Below, in pieces: positions 7,445-17,420 of a DNA stretch of 37,312 nt. Position numbers and translations under genes: made by a program. Every line of letters starts with the position of its first letter. Position 1 is the stretch's first letter. This stretch comes from Klebsiella pneumoniae (GTDB lineage: Bacteria > Myxococcota_A > UBA796 > SXON01). The stretch spans positions 1-37,312 of the forward strand of contig CAMAWH010000049.1 of NCBI GenBank assembly GCA_945861635.1. The letters are read 5' to 3'. The notes under the pieces were generated by a model. That model made no database searches, was not told where the DNA came from, and saw only the letters and a list, made by a program, of their open reading frames with translations.

Positions 7445-8266
7445 CTACCAGAGGACCGGATTCGTGGTGGCACCCCACCAACTGCCGTTCAGGCGATCGG
7501 TGCTGGTGGTCCGGGCGTTGCTACTGTCGATCACGATGACCTGGTCGTTGTTCGTGAACCCGTACAGGTCTCCATCCGCATATCCCAGCGCGAAAATCTG
7601 GCTCACGCCGATGCTGCCGAGGTCCGTGGGCTTGCCATTGTTGGGGTCGATGCGGACGAGATTGTCCCCCCCTGTCACCGTCCAATAGAGCATGCCGTCG
7701 GGAAGGCCGATGATGTCCCCGGAGCTCGTATATTTGGTACCGGTATACAGCGGCGAAAACGCGCCGTTGTTGGTGTCGATGAACACCACGCCGTCTCCCG
7801 CGCCGATCAGGCGCCCATCACTGACGAAGGTCAGCCCGTTGAGTGAGCCGTCCATCGTGCCCACGTAGGTTGCTTCTGCGGTGTGGGGATTGATGCGGTA
7901 CAGCACACTGTAGGCACATCCATACATGTAACCACTCAGGTCGATCGCGATGTCCGTCATGTCGGTGACGTTCACGCGACCGTCGGTAAACCGCCCGACA
8001 ACGGATGCCTTGTTTGACGCCGGATCGTAGCTGTAAAGGGTGTTTCCCGTATTCAGGTAGATGGCCTCGGTTGCGACTTCCCCGGAGTCCTCTTCTCCGG
8101 TGTCGTCCTCGACCGTGTCCCCTCCCGAGTCCACCGTGTCCACGGGTTCCCCCGTGTCGGCAGTATCCACGTCAAAGCCGGAGTCTTCGCCACCATCCCG
8201 ACGAGGCGGATCCTTCTGGTGCTGCAGGTCGTAATCGTTGCAACCAACGAGCAGGGAAAGCAGCAT
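7445..8266 (-). CDS. Lipoprotein with acidic linker and beta-propeller-like domain
   Basis: This 273-residue protein begins MLLSLLVGCNDYD, a very short signal with lipobox LVGC and Cys9; no upstream in-frame start exists before a stop. An Asp/Glu/Thr/Gly-rich linker (about 15-65, with DTADTGEPVDTVDSGGD) follows and is typical of secreted myxobacterial proteins. The remainder has repeated segments such as LYSYDPASNKASVVGRF, LYRINPHTAEATYVGTM, VFIDTNNGAFSPLY and LVRIDPNNGKPTDLGSI, spaced about 40-45 residues apart, the look of a beta-propeller (DUF4394- or NHL-like). It is likely exported and anchored by lipid. Function is unknown. It lies on the minus strand between purC and purS, ending 40 nt from the purC end and starting 44 nt from the purS start, so it is an insertion into the pur cluster. 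Confidence 0.8.
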   Translation of the reverse strand: MLLSLLVGCNDYDLQHQKDPPRRDGGEDSGFDVDTADTGEPVDTVDSGGDTVEDDTGEEDSGEVATEAIYLNTGNTLYSYDPASNKASVVGRFTDGRVNVTDMTDIAIDLSGYMYGCAYSVLYRINPHTAEATYVGTMDGSLNGLTFVSDGRLIGAGDGVVFIDTNNGAFSPLYTGTKYTSSGDIIGLPDGMLYWTVTGGDNLVRIDPNNGKPTDLGSIGVSQIFALGYADGDLYGFTNNDQVIVIDSSNARTTSTDRLNGSWWGATTNPVLW

Positions 8267-8310
8267 GACGGGCTCCGGGACGTTAGACGGCGGGCCTCGG
8301 GAGGTCCGCG

Positions 8311-8544
8311 ATGCGAGCGCGCGTGTACGTAACCCTGAAGCCGGGGGTTCACGACCCGGCCGGAAAGGCTGTTCAAGGCGGGCTCGCGAGCCTCGGGTAC
8401 AACGAGGTGCAGGACGTGCGCATCGGTCGGTATTTCGAGGTCACGGTCGAGGACCGTCCGGACGCCCGTGAGCGTCTGGAGGAGATGTGCCGGAAGCTCC
8501 TTGCGAACATGGTGATCGAGAACTATCGCGTCGAGCTGACATGA
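8311..8544 (+). CDS. purS: Phosphoribosylformylglycinamidine synthase subunit PurS
   Basis: This 77-residue protein has the PurS pattern: [20 protein letters not shown], then [20 protein letters not shown] and the C-terminal [18 protein letters not shown]. PurS is the small bridging subunit that lets PurQ pass ammonia to the short form of PurL in FGAM synthetase. Its presence matches the 715-residue PurL and separate PurQ next door. The start is ATG at 8311, 44 nt from the divergent lipoprotein start. The TGA overlaps the purQ ATG as ATGA (8541-8544), indicating translational coupling, which fits the need for matched subunit amounts. Confidence 0.95.
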   Translation: MRARVYVTLKPGVHDPAGKAVQGGLASLGYNEVQDVRIGRYFEVTVEDRPDARERLEEMCRKLLANMVIENYRVELT

Positions 8545-9200
8545 GGTCGATTGCGGTCGTCACTTTTCCGGGTTCAAACTGTGATGCCGACGCCCGGCAA
8601 GCGGTTGCACGAGCGGGAATGAAGGCGGTGCCGGTGTGGCACAAAGACGCATCGCTCGGGGCCGTGGACGCGGTCATCCTTCCCGGCGGGTTCTCGTACG
8701 GTGACTACCTGCGGTGCGGTGCGATTGCACGATTTTCACCGATCATGGCGGATGTCATGCGTTTCTCGGCGCGTGGCGGTCCGGTTTTGGGAATCTGCAA
8801 TGGTTTCCAGATCCTGGCGGAGTGTGGACTCGTGCCGGGCGTCCTGCTGCGGAATCGAGACATGAAATTTTTGTGTCAGGATGTATCACTTCGGGTAACG
8901 GGTCGTCCGACCCCATTCAATCGAAATGTGTCGTCGCTGCTACGCCTGCCGATTGCCCATGCCGAGGGAAACTGGTTTGCTGACGCCGAGACATTGGCGC
9001 GCGTCGAGGGCGAAGGCCAGGTCATTTTCCGGTACGAGGGTGGGGCTCCGAACGGGGCGATGAATGATGTCGCGGGGGTCTGCAACGCAGGGGGCAACGT
9101 CGTCGGATTGATGCCACACCCTGAACGTTATGTGGAGGACATCGTTGGCGGACGTGACGGACGGGCGGTGTTTGCCTCGCTCGTGGAGACGCTCGCATGA
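8541..9200 (+). CDS. purQ: Phosphoribosylformylglycinamidine synthase subunit PurQ (glutaminase)
   Basis: This 219-residue class I glutamine amidotransferase supplies ammonia for FGAM synthesis. It shows the start [30 protein letters not shown], the nucleophile Cys in [10 protein letters not shown], and the His-Glu pair in [11 protein letters not shown] near the C-terminus. The start is placed at ATG 8541 because the family begins directly before VVTFPGSN and because it overlaps the purS stop as ATGA. The open frame upstream (to 8487) is antisense-like and overlaps purS. The stop overlaps purL in the same way at 9197-9200. Together PurS, PurQ and PurL form the three-part FGAM synthetase found in Bacillus and many other non-enteric bacteria. 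Confidence 0.97.
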   Translation: MRSIAVVTFPGSNCDADARQAVARAGMKAVPVWHKDASLGAVDAVILPGGFSYGDYLRCGAIARFSPIMADVMRFSARGGPVLGICNGFQILAECGLVPGVLLRNRDMKFLCQDVSLRVTGRPTPFNRNVSSLLRLPIAHAEGNWFADAETLARVEGEGQVIFRYEGGAPNGAMNDVAGVCNAGGNVVGLMPHPERYVEDIVGGRDGRAVFASLVETLA

Positions 9201-11344
9201 TCACCCCGGCAATGATCTCCGAGCATGGGCTCGCTCCCGATGAGTATGAGCGCATCGTCGCCGGTCTTGGCCGTGAACCGACGTACGCCGAACTGGGCGT
9301 GTTCAGCGTGATGTGGTCTGAACATTGCTCGTACAAGTCGAGTCGGATCCACCTGAAGCGCCTGCCAACAACCGGACCGCGTGTGCTGATCGGGCCCGGA
9401 GAGAATGCGGGCGTAGTGGATATCGGGGATGGCTTGGCGGCCTGCTTCAAGATGGAGTCCCACAATCACCCCTCCTACATCGAGCCGTATCAGGGCGCGG
9501 CCACGGGCGTTGGCGGCATTCTTCGGGATGTTTTTACGATGGGAGCACGGCCGGTGGCGCTGATGGATTCGCTGCGTTTCGGCCGTTGGGACCATCCGAA
9601 AACCAAGTCGCTCGTCCACGGCGTGGTGGCCGGCGTGGGCGGGTATGGAAACTGCATGGGCATTCCGACGGTCGCCGGAGAAACAAGGTTTGACGAGAGT
9701 TATGACGGTAACAATCTGGTCAATGCATTCTGTTGCGGCATTGTTGCCTCCGATCGCATTTTCCTCGGCACCGCGGCCGGTGTCGGCAATCCCGTTTTCT
9801 ACGTCGGCGCGGGCACCGGACGGGATGGCATTCACGGCGCTACCATGGCAAGCGCGTCGTTCGACGAGGGGAGTGAGGAGAAGCGGCCCACCGTGCAGGT
9901 GGGTGACCCATTCCAGGAAAAGTTGTTGTTGGAGGCGTGTCTTGAGCTAATGGCGAAAGACTGCATCGTCGGCATCCAGGACATGGGCGCCGCAGGATTG
10001 ACGTCCTCGTCCGTGGAAATGGCGGGCCGTGGCGGGGCGGGTCTCCTGCTGGCGCTGGACAAGGTGCCGATGCGCGAAACGGGAATGATCCCCTACGAAC
10101 TTTTGCTCTCCGAGAGTCAGGAGCGAATGTTGATCGTGATCGAAATCGGACGCGAGGCCGAGGTGTTTGAGGTGTTCCGGAAGTGGGATCTGCAATGCGC
10201 CGAGATCGGGCGCGTGACGGACGATGGCATCTGGCGTTGTACGTGGCATGGGCAAGAGGTGTGCGCCATTCCAACGCAGATGCTTACCGATGCGGCGCCG
10301 AAATACGACCGACCGCGTCGTGCTGCCCCACCGCCACCTCCGGTGCCGGAGTTGATACATCCGGATGTGTCGTTGGCGCTTCACGCGTTGATCACGAGTC
10401 CGGATGTCTGCGATAAACGCTGGATCTGGCGTCAATATGACCACCAAGTGGGTACCGACACGGTGGTCGGGCCGGGGTTGGATGCCGCGCTGATCCGCGT
10501 GAAGGGTACGGAGAAGCACCTTGCCTTTGTGGTGGACTCCAACGGCCATCACGTCGGTGCCAATCCGCATGTCGGTACGGCCGGTCAGGTGGCCGAGTGC
10601 GCGCGGAATCTCGCCTGCGTGGGCGCGGAGCCCATCGGCTTGAGCGACTGCATGAATTTTGGAAATCCGCGAAATCCGGAGGTGATGTGGCAGTTCAGTG
10701 AGAGCGTCGATGGCATGGCCGAGGCCTGCCTGGCCCTTGACATACCTGTCGTCTCCGGCAATGTGTCGCTCTACAACGAAACGGATGGCGTAAGCATCCT
10801 TCCGACGCCGGGTCTGGCGATGGTTGGGCTCCTCGAAGGCGAGGCTCCGAAGGTGCAAGGGCAGGTGACCCCCGGGATGGAGGTGGCGCTGCTGGGGGCA
10901 CTGGGCGCCGGCCACCTCGGGGCCAGCCTGTACCTGCGGGTTGTGCATGGCTTGCGGGGCGTTGGCGAGGCGCCGCCGGTGGACTATGTCGCGGAACGCG
11001 CGTTGCACGCGGCGCTTCGGTCGCTGGTGCGGGGTGGCGTGGTGTCGCTGGCGCACGACCTGTCGGATGGCGGTCTGGCGGTCGCACTTGCGGAAGTTTC
11101 GCTGGGTACTGGCGGACAATATTCACCGCCCGACGCAGCGGCCGCGCACCTTTTTGGAGAGGATCATGGACGCGCGTTGGTGGCCTACGCGCCGGAGCGT
11201 CGAGCGGAGGTCGCTCGCTGCGGCGTGCCCGTGCACGTGCTGGGCACGGCCGGGGGTGAGCGCCTTCGACTCGGCGACATTGACGTCGCGTGCACCGACT
11301 TGCGGCAAGGCTTTGAGAACACCTTTCCCGCGTGGCTAGCGTGA
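9197..11344 (+). CDS. purL: Phosphoribosylformylglycinamidine synthase subunit PurL
   Basis: This 715-residue protein is the short PurL of the PurSQL complex, which carries the synthase activity converting FGAR to FGAM with ATP. Family blocks are clear: [41 protein letters not shown] (split here by length rules: [10 protein letters not shown] and MESHNHPS), the [20 protein letters not shown] region, [33 protein letters not shown], and a late [16 protein letters not shown]. Both the N-terminal and repeated C-terminal AIRS-like halves are complete. The start is ATG at 9197, overlapping purQ as ATGA. The stop TGA at 11342-11344 overlaps the likely purF start as GTGA. Nothing unusual in length or motifs. 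Confidence 0.97.
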   Translation: MITPAMISEHGLAPDEYERIVAGLGREPTYAELGVFSVMWSEHCSYKSSRIHLKRLPTTGPRVLIGPGENAGVVDIGDGLAACFKMESHNHPSYIEPYQGAATGVGGILRDVFTMGARPVALMDSLRFGRWDHPKTKSLVHGVVAGVGGYGNCMGIPTVAGETRFDESYDGNNLVNAFCCGIVASDRIFLGTAAGVGNPVFYVGAGTGRDGIHGATMASASFDEGSEEKRPTVQVGDPFQEKLLLEACLELMAKDCIVGIQDMGAAGLTSSSVEMAGRGGAGLLLALDKVPMRETGMIPYELLLSESQERMLIVIEIGREAEVFEVFRKWDLQCAEIGRVTDDGIWRCTWHGQEVCAIPTQMLTDAAPKYDRPRRAAPPPPPVPELIHPDVSLALHALITSPDVCDKRWIWRQYDHQVGTDTVVGPGLDAALIRVKGTEKHLAFVVDSNGHHVGANPHVGTAGQVAECARNLACVGAEPIGLSDCMNFGNPRNPEVMWQFSESVDGMAEACLALDIPVVSGNVSLYNETDGVSILPTPGLAMVGLLEGEAPKVQGQVTPGMEVALLGALGAGHLGASLYLRVVHGLRGVGEAPPVDYVAERALHAALRSLVRGGVVSLAHDLSDGGLAVALAEVSLGTGGQYSPPDAAAAHLFGEDHGRALVAYAPERRAEVARCGVPVHVLGTAGGERLRLGDIDVACTDLRQGFENTFPAWLA

Positions 11345-12756
11345 GCCTTCGTCACGAGTGTGGCGTGTTCGGCATCGTCGGTGACGATGACGCTGCGCGT
11401 CTTTGCTATCTCGGCCTGCATGCGCTCCAACATCGCGGACAGGAGGCTGCGGGCATTGTGGCTCGCTCGGGTACCGCCATCCGCGCCCATCGTGGAGAGG
11501 GGTTGGTCTCCGACGTGTTTGATGACGAGGCGATTCGCGCCCTTCCTGGGGACACGGCGATCGGCCACGTACGTTACTCGACGGCGGGCGGCGCTGGCAT
11601 GGCGAACATTCAGCCCTTCCTCGTGCGCTACAAACAGGGTGAGGTCGCGATTGCCCACAACGGCAACCTGACGAACGCACTGGCCTTGCGTGAGGAACTG
11701 GAGGATCGCGGTGCCATCTTTGCCTCTTCCTCCGACACGGAGGTCATCCTCCACGCGATGGCACAGAGTGACCAGAAGACCCTCGTCAATCAGCTGATCG
11801 ACGCGCTCACGCGCGTTCAGGGTGCCTACTGCCTGCTGCTGGCCACCTCCGATAAGGTGATTGCCGTCCGTGATCCTCACGGATTTCGCCCGCTTGTGCT
11901 CGGCAGACGTGGAGAAGCCTGGATCGTGGCCTCGGAAACGGCCGCCATCGATCTGGTTCAGGGCACGTTCGTTCGCGAAGTCGAGCCGGGAGAGATGCTG
12001 ATCATCGATGATGAAGGAGTACAGTCGCTCAGGCCGTTTCCTCGCCAGCAACGCCGGGCTTGTATCTTCGAGCACATCTATTTTGCCCGCCCGGACAGCC
12101 TATTGTTCGGGCGGGATGTGTATCCGGCGCGCGTTCGGATGGGCGAAATCCTCGCCGACATGTTCCCGGCGAAAGCGGATGTCGTCATTCCCGTCCCGGA
12201 CTCCGGCGTACCCGCGGCGCTGGGTTTTGCTCAGAGAAGCGGCATTCCCTACCAACTCGGCCTTTTACGCTCGCACTACTCGGGCCGCACGTTTATTGAG
12301 CCCACCCAGCGCATGCGTGACTTCGGTGTTCGGGTGAAGCTCGCCCCGGTGCGGTCGGTGGTGCAGGGGCGGCGTGTGGTGGTTGTCGATGACTCCATCG
12401 TACGGGGCACGACGTCGCAGAAGATTGTCCGGATGCTGCGTCAAGCGGGAGCCGTCGAGGTGCACGTCCGCGTGTCCAGCCCGCCCATGACCGGTCCCTG
12501 CCACTACGGCATCGACACCCCCGTGAAGGAGGACCTGCTCGCGCACCGGATGGACCTTCCGCGCATCCGGGCTTTTCTTGATTGCGACAGCATCGCGTAC
12601 TTGCCCATCGAGGGGGTCCGGGACGCGCTGTCGGATGACGGACAGCGGTACTGTGATGCTTGCTTTACCGGTAACTATCCGATTCAGCCAGTGGGTCGGC
12701 GTGCCGACGCGCAGCTCACGCTCTTTCCCGGGGCCCGGGGCAACGACGATCCCTAG
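11341..12756 (+). CDS. purF: Amidophosphoribosyltransferase with propeptide and Fe-S cysteines
   Basis: PurF catalyses the first committed step of purine synthesis, PRPP plus glutamine to phosphoribosylamine. The glutaminase nucleophile is the Cys of [11 protein letters not shown], but it is preceded by MSLRHE (or MASVSLRHE from GTG 11332), so a short propeptide must be cut off, as in Bacillus PurF. The phosphoribosyltransferase loop is [16 protein letters not shown]. Cysteines in [25 protein letters not shown] and [11 protein letters not shown] match the 4Fe-4S ligands of the Bacillus enzyme, so the oxygen-sensitive cluster type is likely. The GTG at 11341 is chosen because it overlaps the purL TGA as GTGA like the other pur junctions; GTG 11332 would add three residues. 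The protein is about 471 residues, normal for the family. Confidence 0.95.
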   Translation: MSLRHECGVFGIVGDDDAARLCYLGLHALQHRGQEAAGIVARSGTAIRAHRGEGLVSDVFDDEAIRALPGDTAIGHVRYSTAGGAGMANIQPFLVRYKQGEVAIAHNGNLTNALALREELEDRGAIFASSSDTEVILHAMAQSDQKTLVNQLIDALTRVQGAYCLLLATSDKVIAVRDPHGFRPLVLGRRGEAWIVASETAAIDLVQGTFVREVEPGEMLIIDDEGVQSLRPFPRQQRRACIFEHIYFARPDSLLFGRDVYPARVRMGEILADMFPAKADVVIPVPDSGVPAALGFAQRSGIPYQLGLLRSHYSGRTFIEPTQRMRDFGVRVKLAPVRSVVQGRRVVVVDDSIVRGTTSQKIVRMLRQAGAVEVHVRVSSPPMTGPCHYGIDTPVKEDLLAHRMDLPRIRAFLDCDSIAYLPIEGVRDALSDDGQRYCDACFTGNYPIQPVGRRADAQLTLFPGARGNDDP

Positions 12757-12801
12757 TTCCGCCGCGGCTTGATATAGTGGCGCGGCTTCCGGACAAGGTG
12801 G

Positions 12802-15390
12802 ATGGGTAGGATAGTCGGAATCGACCTCGGGACCACCAACACCGCCGTTGCGGTGCTGCAGGATGGGCGACCGCGCGTGATCGAGGATGATCGCGGCTAC
12901 AAAGTGCTGCCCTCCGTGGTCAGCGCACGCGGTGAGGGCCGGTATATCGTGGGGCAGGCCGCCCACAATCTCATCTTGACGCACCCCGATCGTACGGTCT
13001 ACGCCACCAAGCGGCTCATCGGGCGGCGTTTCGATAGTGTCGAGGTTCAACGGATGCGAGAGCGGGTGCAGTATCAGATGCGCCCCGCCCCCGACGGCAG
13101 CGTCCAGGTACAGGTCGGTGACCAGTGGATGAGTCCGGCCGAGGTCGCGGCGGTGGTGCTTCAGGTGGCCCGGACAATCGCCGAGAAGGCCCTGGGGGAG
13201 CCCGTCGATGAGGCAGTCATCACGGTGCCCGCGCACTTCAACCACCTTCAACGCGAGCAAACCATGGAGGCCGCTCGCATCGCCGGCCTGAAGTGTGACC
13301 GCCTGCTGAACGAGCCGACGGCGGCCGCGCTGGCCTATGGGCATCGGAAGAATGTTGATCGGACGCTCGTGATCTTCGATCTCGGCGGCGGCACGTTCGA
13401 CGTGAGTGTCCTGCGTTTGAGCGGCGGAATCTACGAGATACTCTCCACGGCGGGTGACACCTATCTTGGCGGTGAGGACTTCGATTACCGCATTGTCGAT
13501 CACCTCGCCGACCACTTCCAGGCGCGCACGATGATCGACGTGCGGGAAGATCGCAACGCGCTGCAACGGCTGAAGGACGCTGCGGAGCGTGCCAAGTGCG
13601 ACCTGTCGTTCTCGGATCGCACGAACGTCGTCGTACCGCACATCACGCCGACGGAAAACCTCGAACTGGTGCTCTCACGGACCACGCTCGAGTCCCTGAC
13701 AAACGACCTCATCACTCGGTGCCTCGACATCACCCGTCAAGCGGTGGCGGACGCCGGGCTCCAGATCTCGGAGGTCGATGAAATCGTGCTCGTCGGCGGA
13801 CAAACACGCATGCCGCGCGTGCGGGAAGCGGTGTCGGCTCTGTTTGGTCGCGAACCCAGCCGCACGGTGCATCCAGAAGAGGCGGTTGCGGTCGGCGCGG
13901 CCGTTCACGCGTCGAGCCTGTCCGACCCTGAAGCGCCGGCAGCGATTCTCCTCGACGTGACCCCCTTCGATCTCGGCATCGACGCGGTGGGCGGGCACTT
14001 CACACCGATCATCCTGAAGAATGCACGCATTCCATGTTCGGAGGCCAAGACCTTCGCAACGGTGCACGACAACCAGAGCAGCGTTCGCGTCACCGTTCGC
14101 CAGGGAGAGAGTCGCGTTGCCTCGGAGAACGAGTTCCTTGGGGAATTCGTGCTGGAGGGGATTTCCCCCGCGCCGAAGATGCAGATGAAGGTCGACATTA
14201 CCTTTCGGATCGACACGAACGGGCTGTTGAACGTCAGCGCGACCGATAGGGCTGCCGGTGAAAAGAAGCAGATCACCGTACGAAACTACGCGGAGCGCGC
14301 ATCCACGCCCCACATTCCCTCGACGGATGAAGCGGCGGCGGATCGCGCCGCACGTGCGCGGCGGACAGAGCGTGAAAGCATGGACACGCCGAGTGCAGCG
14401 TTGGGCACCGGTGCACAGAAGAAAGCGGGATTTCTCTCCTCGCTTTTCGGAGCGCCGAGGAGGCCGACCGAGCGGGCTGGAAAGTCAAATATCCCGCTGA
14501 TCGAGCGTGGCCCGGCGATGTTGGAGCCGCCCCCTGAAATCGACATGTCGGCGGTACCGGTCGATGCCGTCGTTGCGGAGGATGATGTTGGCGTGCTCGA
14601 GGACGAAGGAGGCGATCCCATCCCGACGGCGCGCCCGCTGATGCCGCCGGCTGGACTTCCTCCCATCGAAGAAGACGATTTGTACGGACATGGCTCTACG
14701 CCGGCTTCCTTCGGGCTTGCCGGCACTGCGGAGGCCGCTCACACAGGTGAGGCGAATCCCGACCCGTTTCGGGACGTCGGACTCGACGCCTCGGACTTGT
14801 TCGCGGGCATGCCCGTCGACGAATCGTCCGACGAGCCGGAAACGGACCATGGACGCAGCACGTTTCCATCGACGCCGGACGGCGGCGCGGCGGACGCGGA
14901 TCCATTCGCAGCCAGTAACGCCGATATATTCAACGAACCGCCGCCGCGCAAGGACGTGCGCCTCGTGGAGCCGCCGGTGGAGTTGCAGCCGCACCGTGGT
15001 CCAGCGCCGACGGGTCTGGTCTTCGAGGGGATGGTTGAGGGGCAGGGGAGTTCCCCGCCAGAAAGCACGGACGTCGTCGAGGTGCCCAGGAAGGTCAAAA
15101 AACCGGCCCGCCTCAAGCTCCACTACCGTGAGCGTGACGCCTTCCTGTCCGAGTACCGTGATAATTTGCGCCGTGGCGGCACGTTTATCCGAACGGAGAA
15201 GCCCCTGGCGGTCGGACGGGAATGCGTGTTCGAGATCGACGCCCCGGGCCTCGTCGAGCCGCTGGTGTTCTCAGCCGTCGTGAGTTGGATCTCCAACGGT
15301 AGAGACGGTCAGGCGGCCGGAATGGGCATCGAATACCGATTGAGTGATCCCGAACGAGCCGATATCGATCGCCTCCTCTCTCGTTTGTAG
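12802..15390 (+). CDS. Hsp70 (DnaK-like) protein fused to a C-terminal PilZ domain
   Basis: This 862-residue protein starts at ATG 12802 after a good AAGGTGG Shine-Dalgarno. Residues about 1-370 are an Hsp70 ATPase domain ([49 protein letters not shown]). About 380-500 is the beta-sandwich substrate-binding domain ([32 protein letters not shown]). The helical lid is replaced by a long acidic and proline-rich disordered stretch (about 510-765). The last 90 residues form a PilZ domain of the Geobacter/Myxococcus type (TIGR02266-like), with [25 protein letters not shown] and AAGMGIEY. A c-di-GMP-type RxxxR followed by D/NxSxxG is not obvious, so nucleotide binding is uncertain. It is downstream of purF by 45 nt. 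The function is unproven; a chaperone-like ATPase in a signalling or motility context is inference. Confidence 0.9.
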   Translation: MGRIVGIDLGTTNTAVAVLQDGRPRVIEDDRGYKVLPSVVSARGEGRYIVGQAAHNLILTHPDRTVYATKRLIGRRFDSVEVQRMRERVQYQMRPAPDGSVQVQVGDQWMSPAEVAAVVLQVARTIAEKALGEPVDEAVITVPAHFNHLQREQTMEAARIAGLKCDRLLNEPTAAALAYGHRKNVDRTLVIFDLGGGTFDVSVLRLSGGIYEILSTAGDTYLGGEDFDYRIVDHLADHFQARTMIDVREDRNALQRLKDAAERAKCDLSFSDRTNVVVPHITPTENLELVLSRTTLESLTNDLITRCLDITRQAVADAGLQISEVDEIVLVGGQTRMPRVREAVSALFGREPSRTVHPEEAVAVGAAVHASSLSDPEAPAAILLDVTPFDLGIDAVGGHFTPIILKNARIPCSEAKTFATVHDNQSSVRVTVRQGESRVASENEFLGEFVLEGISPAPKMQMKVDITFRIDTNGLLNVSATDRAAGEKKQITVRNYAERASTPHIPSTDEAAADRAARARRTERESMDTPSAALGTGAQKKAGFLSSLFGAPRRPTERAGKSNIPLIERGPAMLEPPPEIDMSAVPVDAVVAEDDVGVLEDEGGDPIPTARPLMPPAGLPPIEEDDLYGHGSTPASFGLAGTAEAAHTGEANPDPFRDVGLDASDLFAGMPVDESSDEPETDHGRSTFPSTPDGGAADADPFAASNADIFNEPPPRKDVRLVEPPVELQPHRGPAPTGLVFEGMVEGQGSSPPESTDVVEVPRKVKKPARLKLHYRERDAFLSEYRDNLRRGGTFIRTEKPLAVGRECVFEIDAPGLVEPLVFSAVVSWISNGRDGQAAGMGIEYRLSDPERADIDRLLSRL

Positions 15391-15407
15391 CGCGTGGCAT
15401 CGGGACT

Positions 15408-16175
15408 GTGCGGACGATGACCGCAAGTGCGCCGGTCGTCACCATCGATCGGCTGGCAGGAGACTGGACGATATGCCAGCTCAAGGGCGGACATCGGTTC
15501 TCGGCCGACGACATGTTGACGGCATGGGTCGCTGCGCGAGAAATGCCGATGGCCACGCGCCTTCTCGATCTCGGCGCTGGCATTGGCTCCGTGGGACTGA
15601 TGACGCTGTGGCGCATGCGTCCAGAGGCCACCTTGTTGGCCGTCGAGGCGCAGGACGTAAGCCACGATCTGATGTGTCAGACCGTAGCGCACAATCACCT
15701 CGAAGGGCGAGTCACGATGCGCCTCGGAGATCTGCGTGATCCCACCACCGTTCCGGAAGCGAATGCCTTCGATCTCGTCACCGGCAGCCCGCCGTACATT
15801 CCGCTGGGCAAGGGCGTGGTGTCGCCGAATCCCCAACGCGCCGCGGCCCGTATGGAACTGCGGGGTACGATTGCCGATTACGCCCTCACGGCCGCCCGCG
15901 CCCTTCAGGCCGAAGGCCGATTTGTCGTCTGCTTCGCCGCCGCCGATCCCCGCGGAGAGGCTGCGATTGCCAGCGCAGGGCTGCACCTGCATGTCAGGCA
16001 GGACATCGTGTTTCGCCCCTACCAACCCCCGCTCATCACGATTTTTGTCGCCTCGCACGTGCCGGCCCCTACCGATCGCCGGCCCATCTTTCGAATTCGC
16101 GATGACGCGGGGCAGTGGACCGACGCGTATCTGTCCCTGCGAGAAGAGATGGGGACGATCCTGAATCGGATATGA
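15408..16175 (+). CDS. TrmN6-like tRNA1(Val) adenine-N6 methyltransferase
   Basis: This 255-residue class I SAM-dependent methyltransferase has the SAM-binding motif LLDLGAGIGSVGLM, an acidic motif II in LLAVEAQD, and the N6-adenine catalytic motif as GSPPYIPLG (a variant of NPPY). The N-terminal QLKGGHRFSADDMLTAWVA matches the 'Q...GHRFSxDt.LLA' pattern of the YfiC/TrmN6 family, which methylates adenine 37 of tRNA1(Val) in E. coli. The variant GSPPY rather than NPPY leaves the exact substrate open; glutamine-methylating HemK-type activity is less likely. The start is GTG 15408, with ATG 15417 as an alternative. It follows the Hsp70-PilZ gene by 17 nt and precedes the DUF983 gene by 7 nt, so the three are probably co-transcribed. 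Confidence 0.82.
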   Translation: MRTMTASAPVVTIDRLAGDWTICQLKGGHRFSADDMLTAWVAAREMPMATRLLDLGAGIGSVGLMTLWRMRPEATLLAVEAQDVSHDLMCQTVAHNHLEGRVTMRLGDLRDPTTVPEANAFDLVTGSPPYIPLGKGVVSPNPQRAAARMELRGTIADYALTAARALQAEGRFVVCFAAADPRGEAAIASAGLHLHVRQDIVFRPYQPPLITIFVASHVPAPTDRRPIFRIRDDAGQWTDAYLSLREEMGTILNRI

Positions 16176-16182
16176 CGGTCGG

Positions 16183-16587
16183 ATGATTCCACTCCTGAAC
16201 GCGTTGACCGGAAAGTGTCCCGCGTGCGGACGCGGAAGACTCTATCGATCGTTCATGAAGCTGCATGAGACATGTCCGGTGTGTCATGTGCGGTTTGAAC
16301 GTTGGAGTGGGAGCTGGACAATCCCAACGGTCATGGGCTACGGCTCCGGCGCGATTTTTGCTGCCTGCCTGGGGTTCTACTTCCTCAAACGCGATCAGTT
16401 GATGGGCTCGGAAAACATCATCATTCCGACCACCGTCGTATTCACGGCGCTGTGGTACCCCGTGTGCAAAAATATCAGTATCGGCACGCTGTACCTCAAC
16501 GGTTTCATCTTCCCGGACCCGCCGATGCTGGTGGAGGAACCGGAAACGACGCGGTCAGACGAAGTCGACCCGCCCGGTCTGCGGTAA
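16183..16587 (+). CDS. DUF983 family zinc-ribbon membrane protein
   Basis: This 134-residue protein begins with two zinc-ribbon CxxC pairs, KCPACGRGRLY and ETCPVCHVRFERW. Two hydrophobic helices follow, about residues 50-67 (VMGYGSGAIFAACLGFYF) and 82-100 (IIPTTVVFTALWYPV). This is the DUF983 layout, a small inner-membrane protein often found near respiratory genes, of unknown function. The start is ATG 16183, 7 nt after the methyltransferase stop. Its 3' end runs 33 nt into the convergent mqnD gene (16555-16587), so the two mRNAs overlap tail to tail. Confidence 0.82.
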   Translation: MIPLLNALTGKCPACGRGRLYRSFMKLHETCPVCHVRFERWSGSWTIPTVMGYGSGAIFAACLGFYFLKRDQLMGSENIIIPTTVVFTALWYPVCKNISIGTLYLNGFIFPDPPMLVEEPETTRSDEVDPPGLR

Positions 16588-17406
16588 CCACCCGCGTTGG
16601 GCCCCCTCGTTGAGGAGGTGCTGGATCGCGCGTCGGCCATCGACGCCGTAGTCAAGCGTATCGGCATTTGCGTACAGCGAAAGGTACGTGTCCACGAGCG
16701 CGCGCGTGCCGAGCGGGCCGCCCCGTGAGAGCAGCCACGTGATGGCTTCCTCACGATTGGCGAGCGCCCATGCGATGGAGTCACGGATGGCGGCGTTTGC
16801 ACGCGCGATGACGTCGAGCGGCAAGTCTCGGCGAATGACGTTGCCACCGAGCGGAAGGGGCAGACCCGTCGTGTCCATCCACCATTTGCCCGTATCGAGG
16901 AGGCAGATGAATCCCTGCTCCTCGTAGGTGAGACGCCCCTCATGTATCACCAGCGCGGCATCGACCTTGCCGCTGCGCAGCGCGTCGAACGTGAGCGAGG
17001 GGGGGACGATGGGGGTCACTACGGGCTCGAACGACTCACCGATGGCGAGCTTGAGTGCGAGAAACGCCGTTGTGGTCAGGCCAGGCACGGCGATACGGCG
17101 CGTTGTGCCGGATTCCAGCGCGGCGGCATCCCGCCGGGCGATGACGACCGGCCCGTACCCACGTCCGATACTTCCGCCGTGCTTGAACAATCGATATCGT
17201 TGGGCAACCGCCGGGTAGTGGGCGATCGAGATCGCGGTGACGTCCGGTCCATCTCCGCTGGCCATCCGATTGAGTACGTCCGTATCGCGTGTCACGATGT
17301 CGAAGGTCAAACCGCGGGCATCTACCTTTCCATCAAGGAGCGCCTTGAACATGAACAGATCGTCGGCATCTGGGGAGATGGCACATCGAATATGGGTAGG
17401 TCTCAT
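16555..17406 (-). CDS. mqnD: MqnD-type 1,4-dihydroxy-6-naphthoate synthase
   Basis: This 283-residue periplasmic-binding-protein fold enzyme is the MqnA/MqnD type. It shows the N-terminal CAISPDADDLFMFKAL (MqnD SPCPNDTF-like), RIAVPGLTTTAFLALKL, RSGKVDAALVIHEGRLTY, and a WWMDTTGLPLPLGGNVIRRD block typical of MqnD. MqnD turns cyclic dehypoxanthine futalosine into 1,4-dihydroxy-6-naphthoate in the futalosine route to menaquinone. The ATG at 17406 (Shine-Dalgarno GGGAG) is used; the longer frame to 17502 runs into the phosphatase gene. It is 14 nt downstream of the PP2C-cNMP gene on the same strand and overlaps the DUF983 gene end by 33 nt. No other futalosine gene is in the window. Confidence 0.9.
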   Translation of the reverse strand: MRPTHIRCAISPDADDLFMFKALLDGKVDARGLTFDIVTRDTDVLNRMASGDGPDVTAISIAHYPAVAQRYRLFKHGGSIGRGYGPVVIARRDAAALESGTTRRIAVPGLTTTAFLALKLAIGESFEPVVTPIVPPSLTFDALRSGKVDAALVIHEGRLTYEEQGFICLLDTGKWWMDTTGLPLPLGGNVIRRDLPLDVIARANAAIRDSIAWALANREEAITWLLSRGGPLGTRALVDTYLSLYANADTLDYGVDGRRAIQHLLNEGAQRGWLPQTGRVDFV

Positions 17407-17420
17407 CGGTGCCGACTCCC

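Noticed and set aside
9947..11119. Minus-strand open frame of 390 codons
   Set aside because: It is antisense to purL and without any family motif.
12265..13641. Minus-strand open frame of 458 codons
   Set aside because: It is antisense to purF and the Hsp70 gene, with no recognisable domain.
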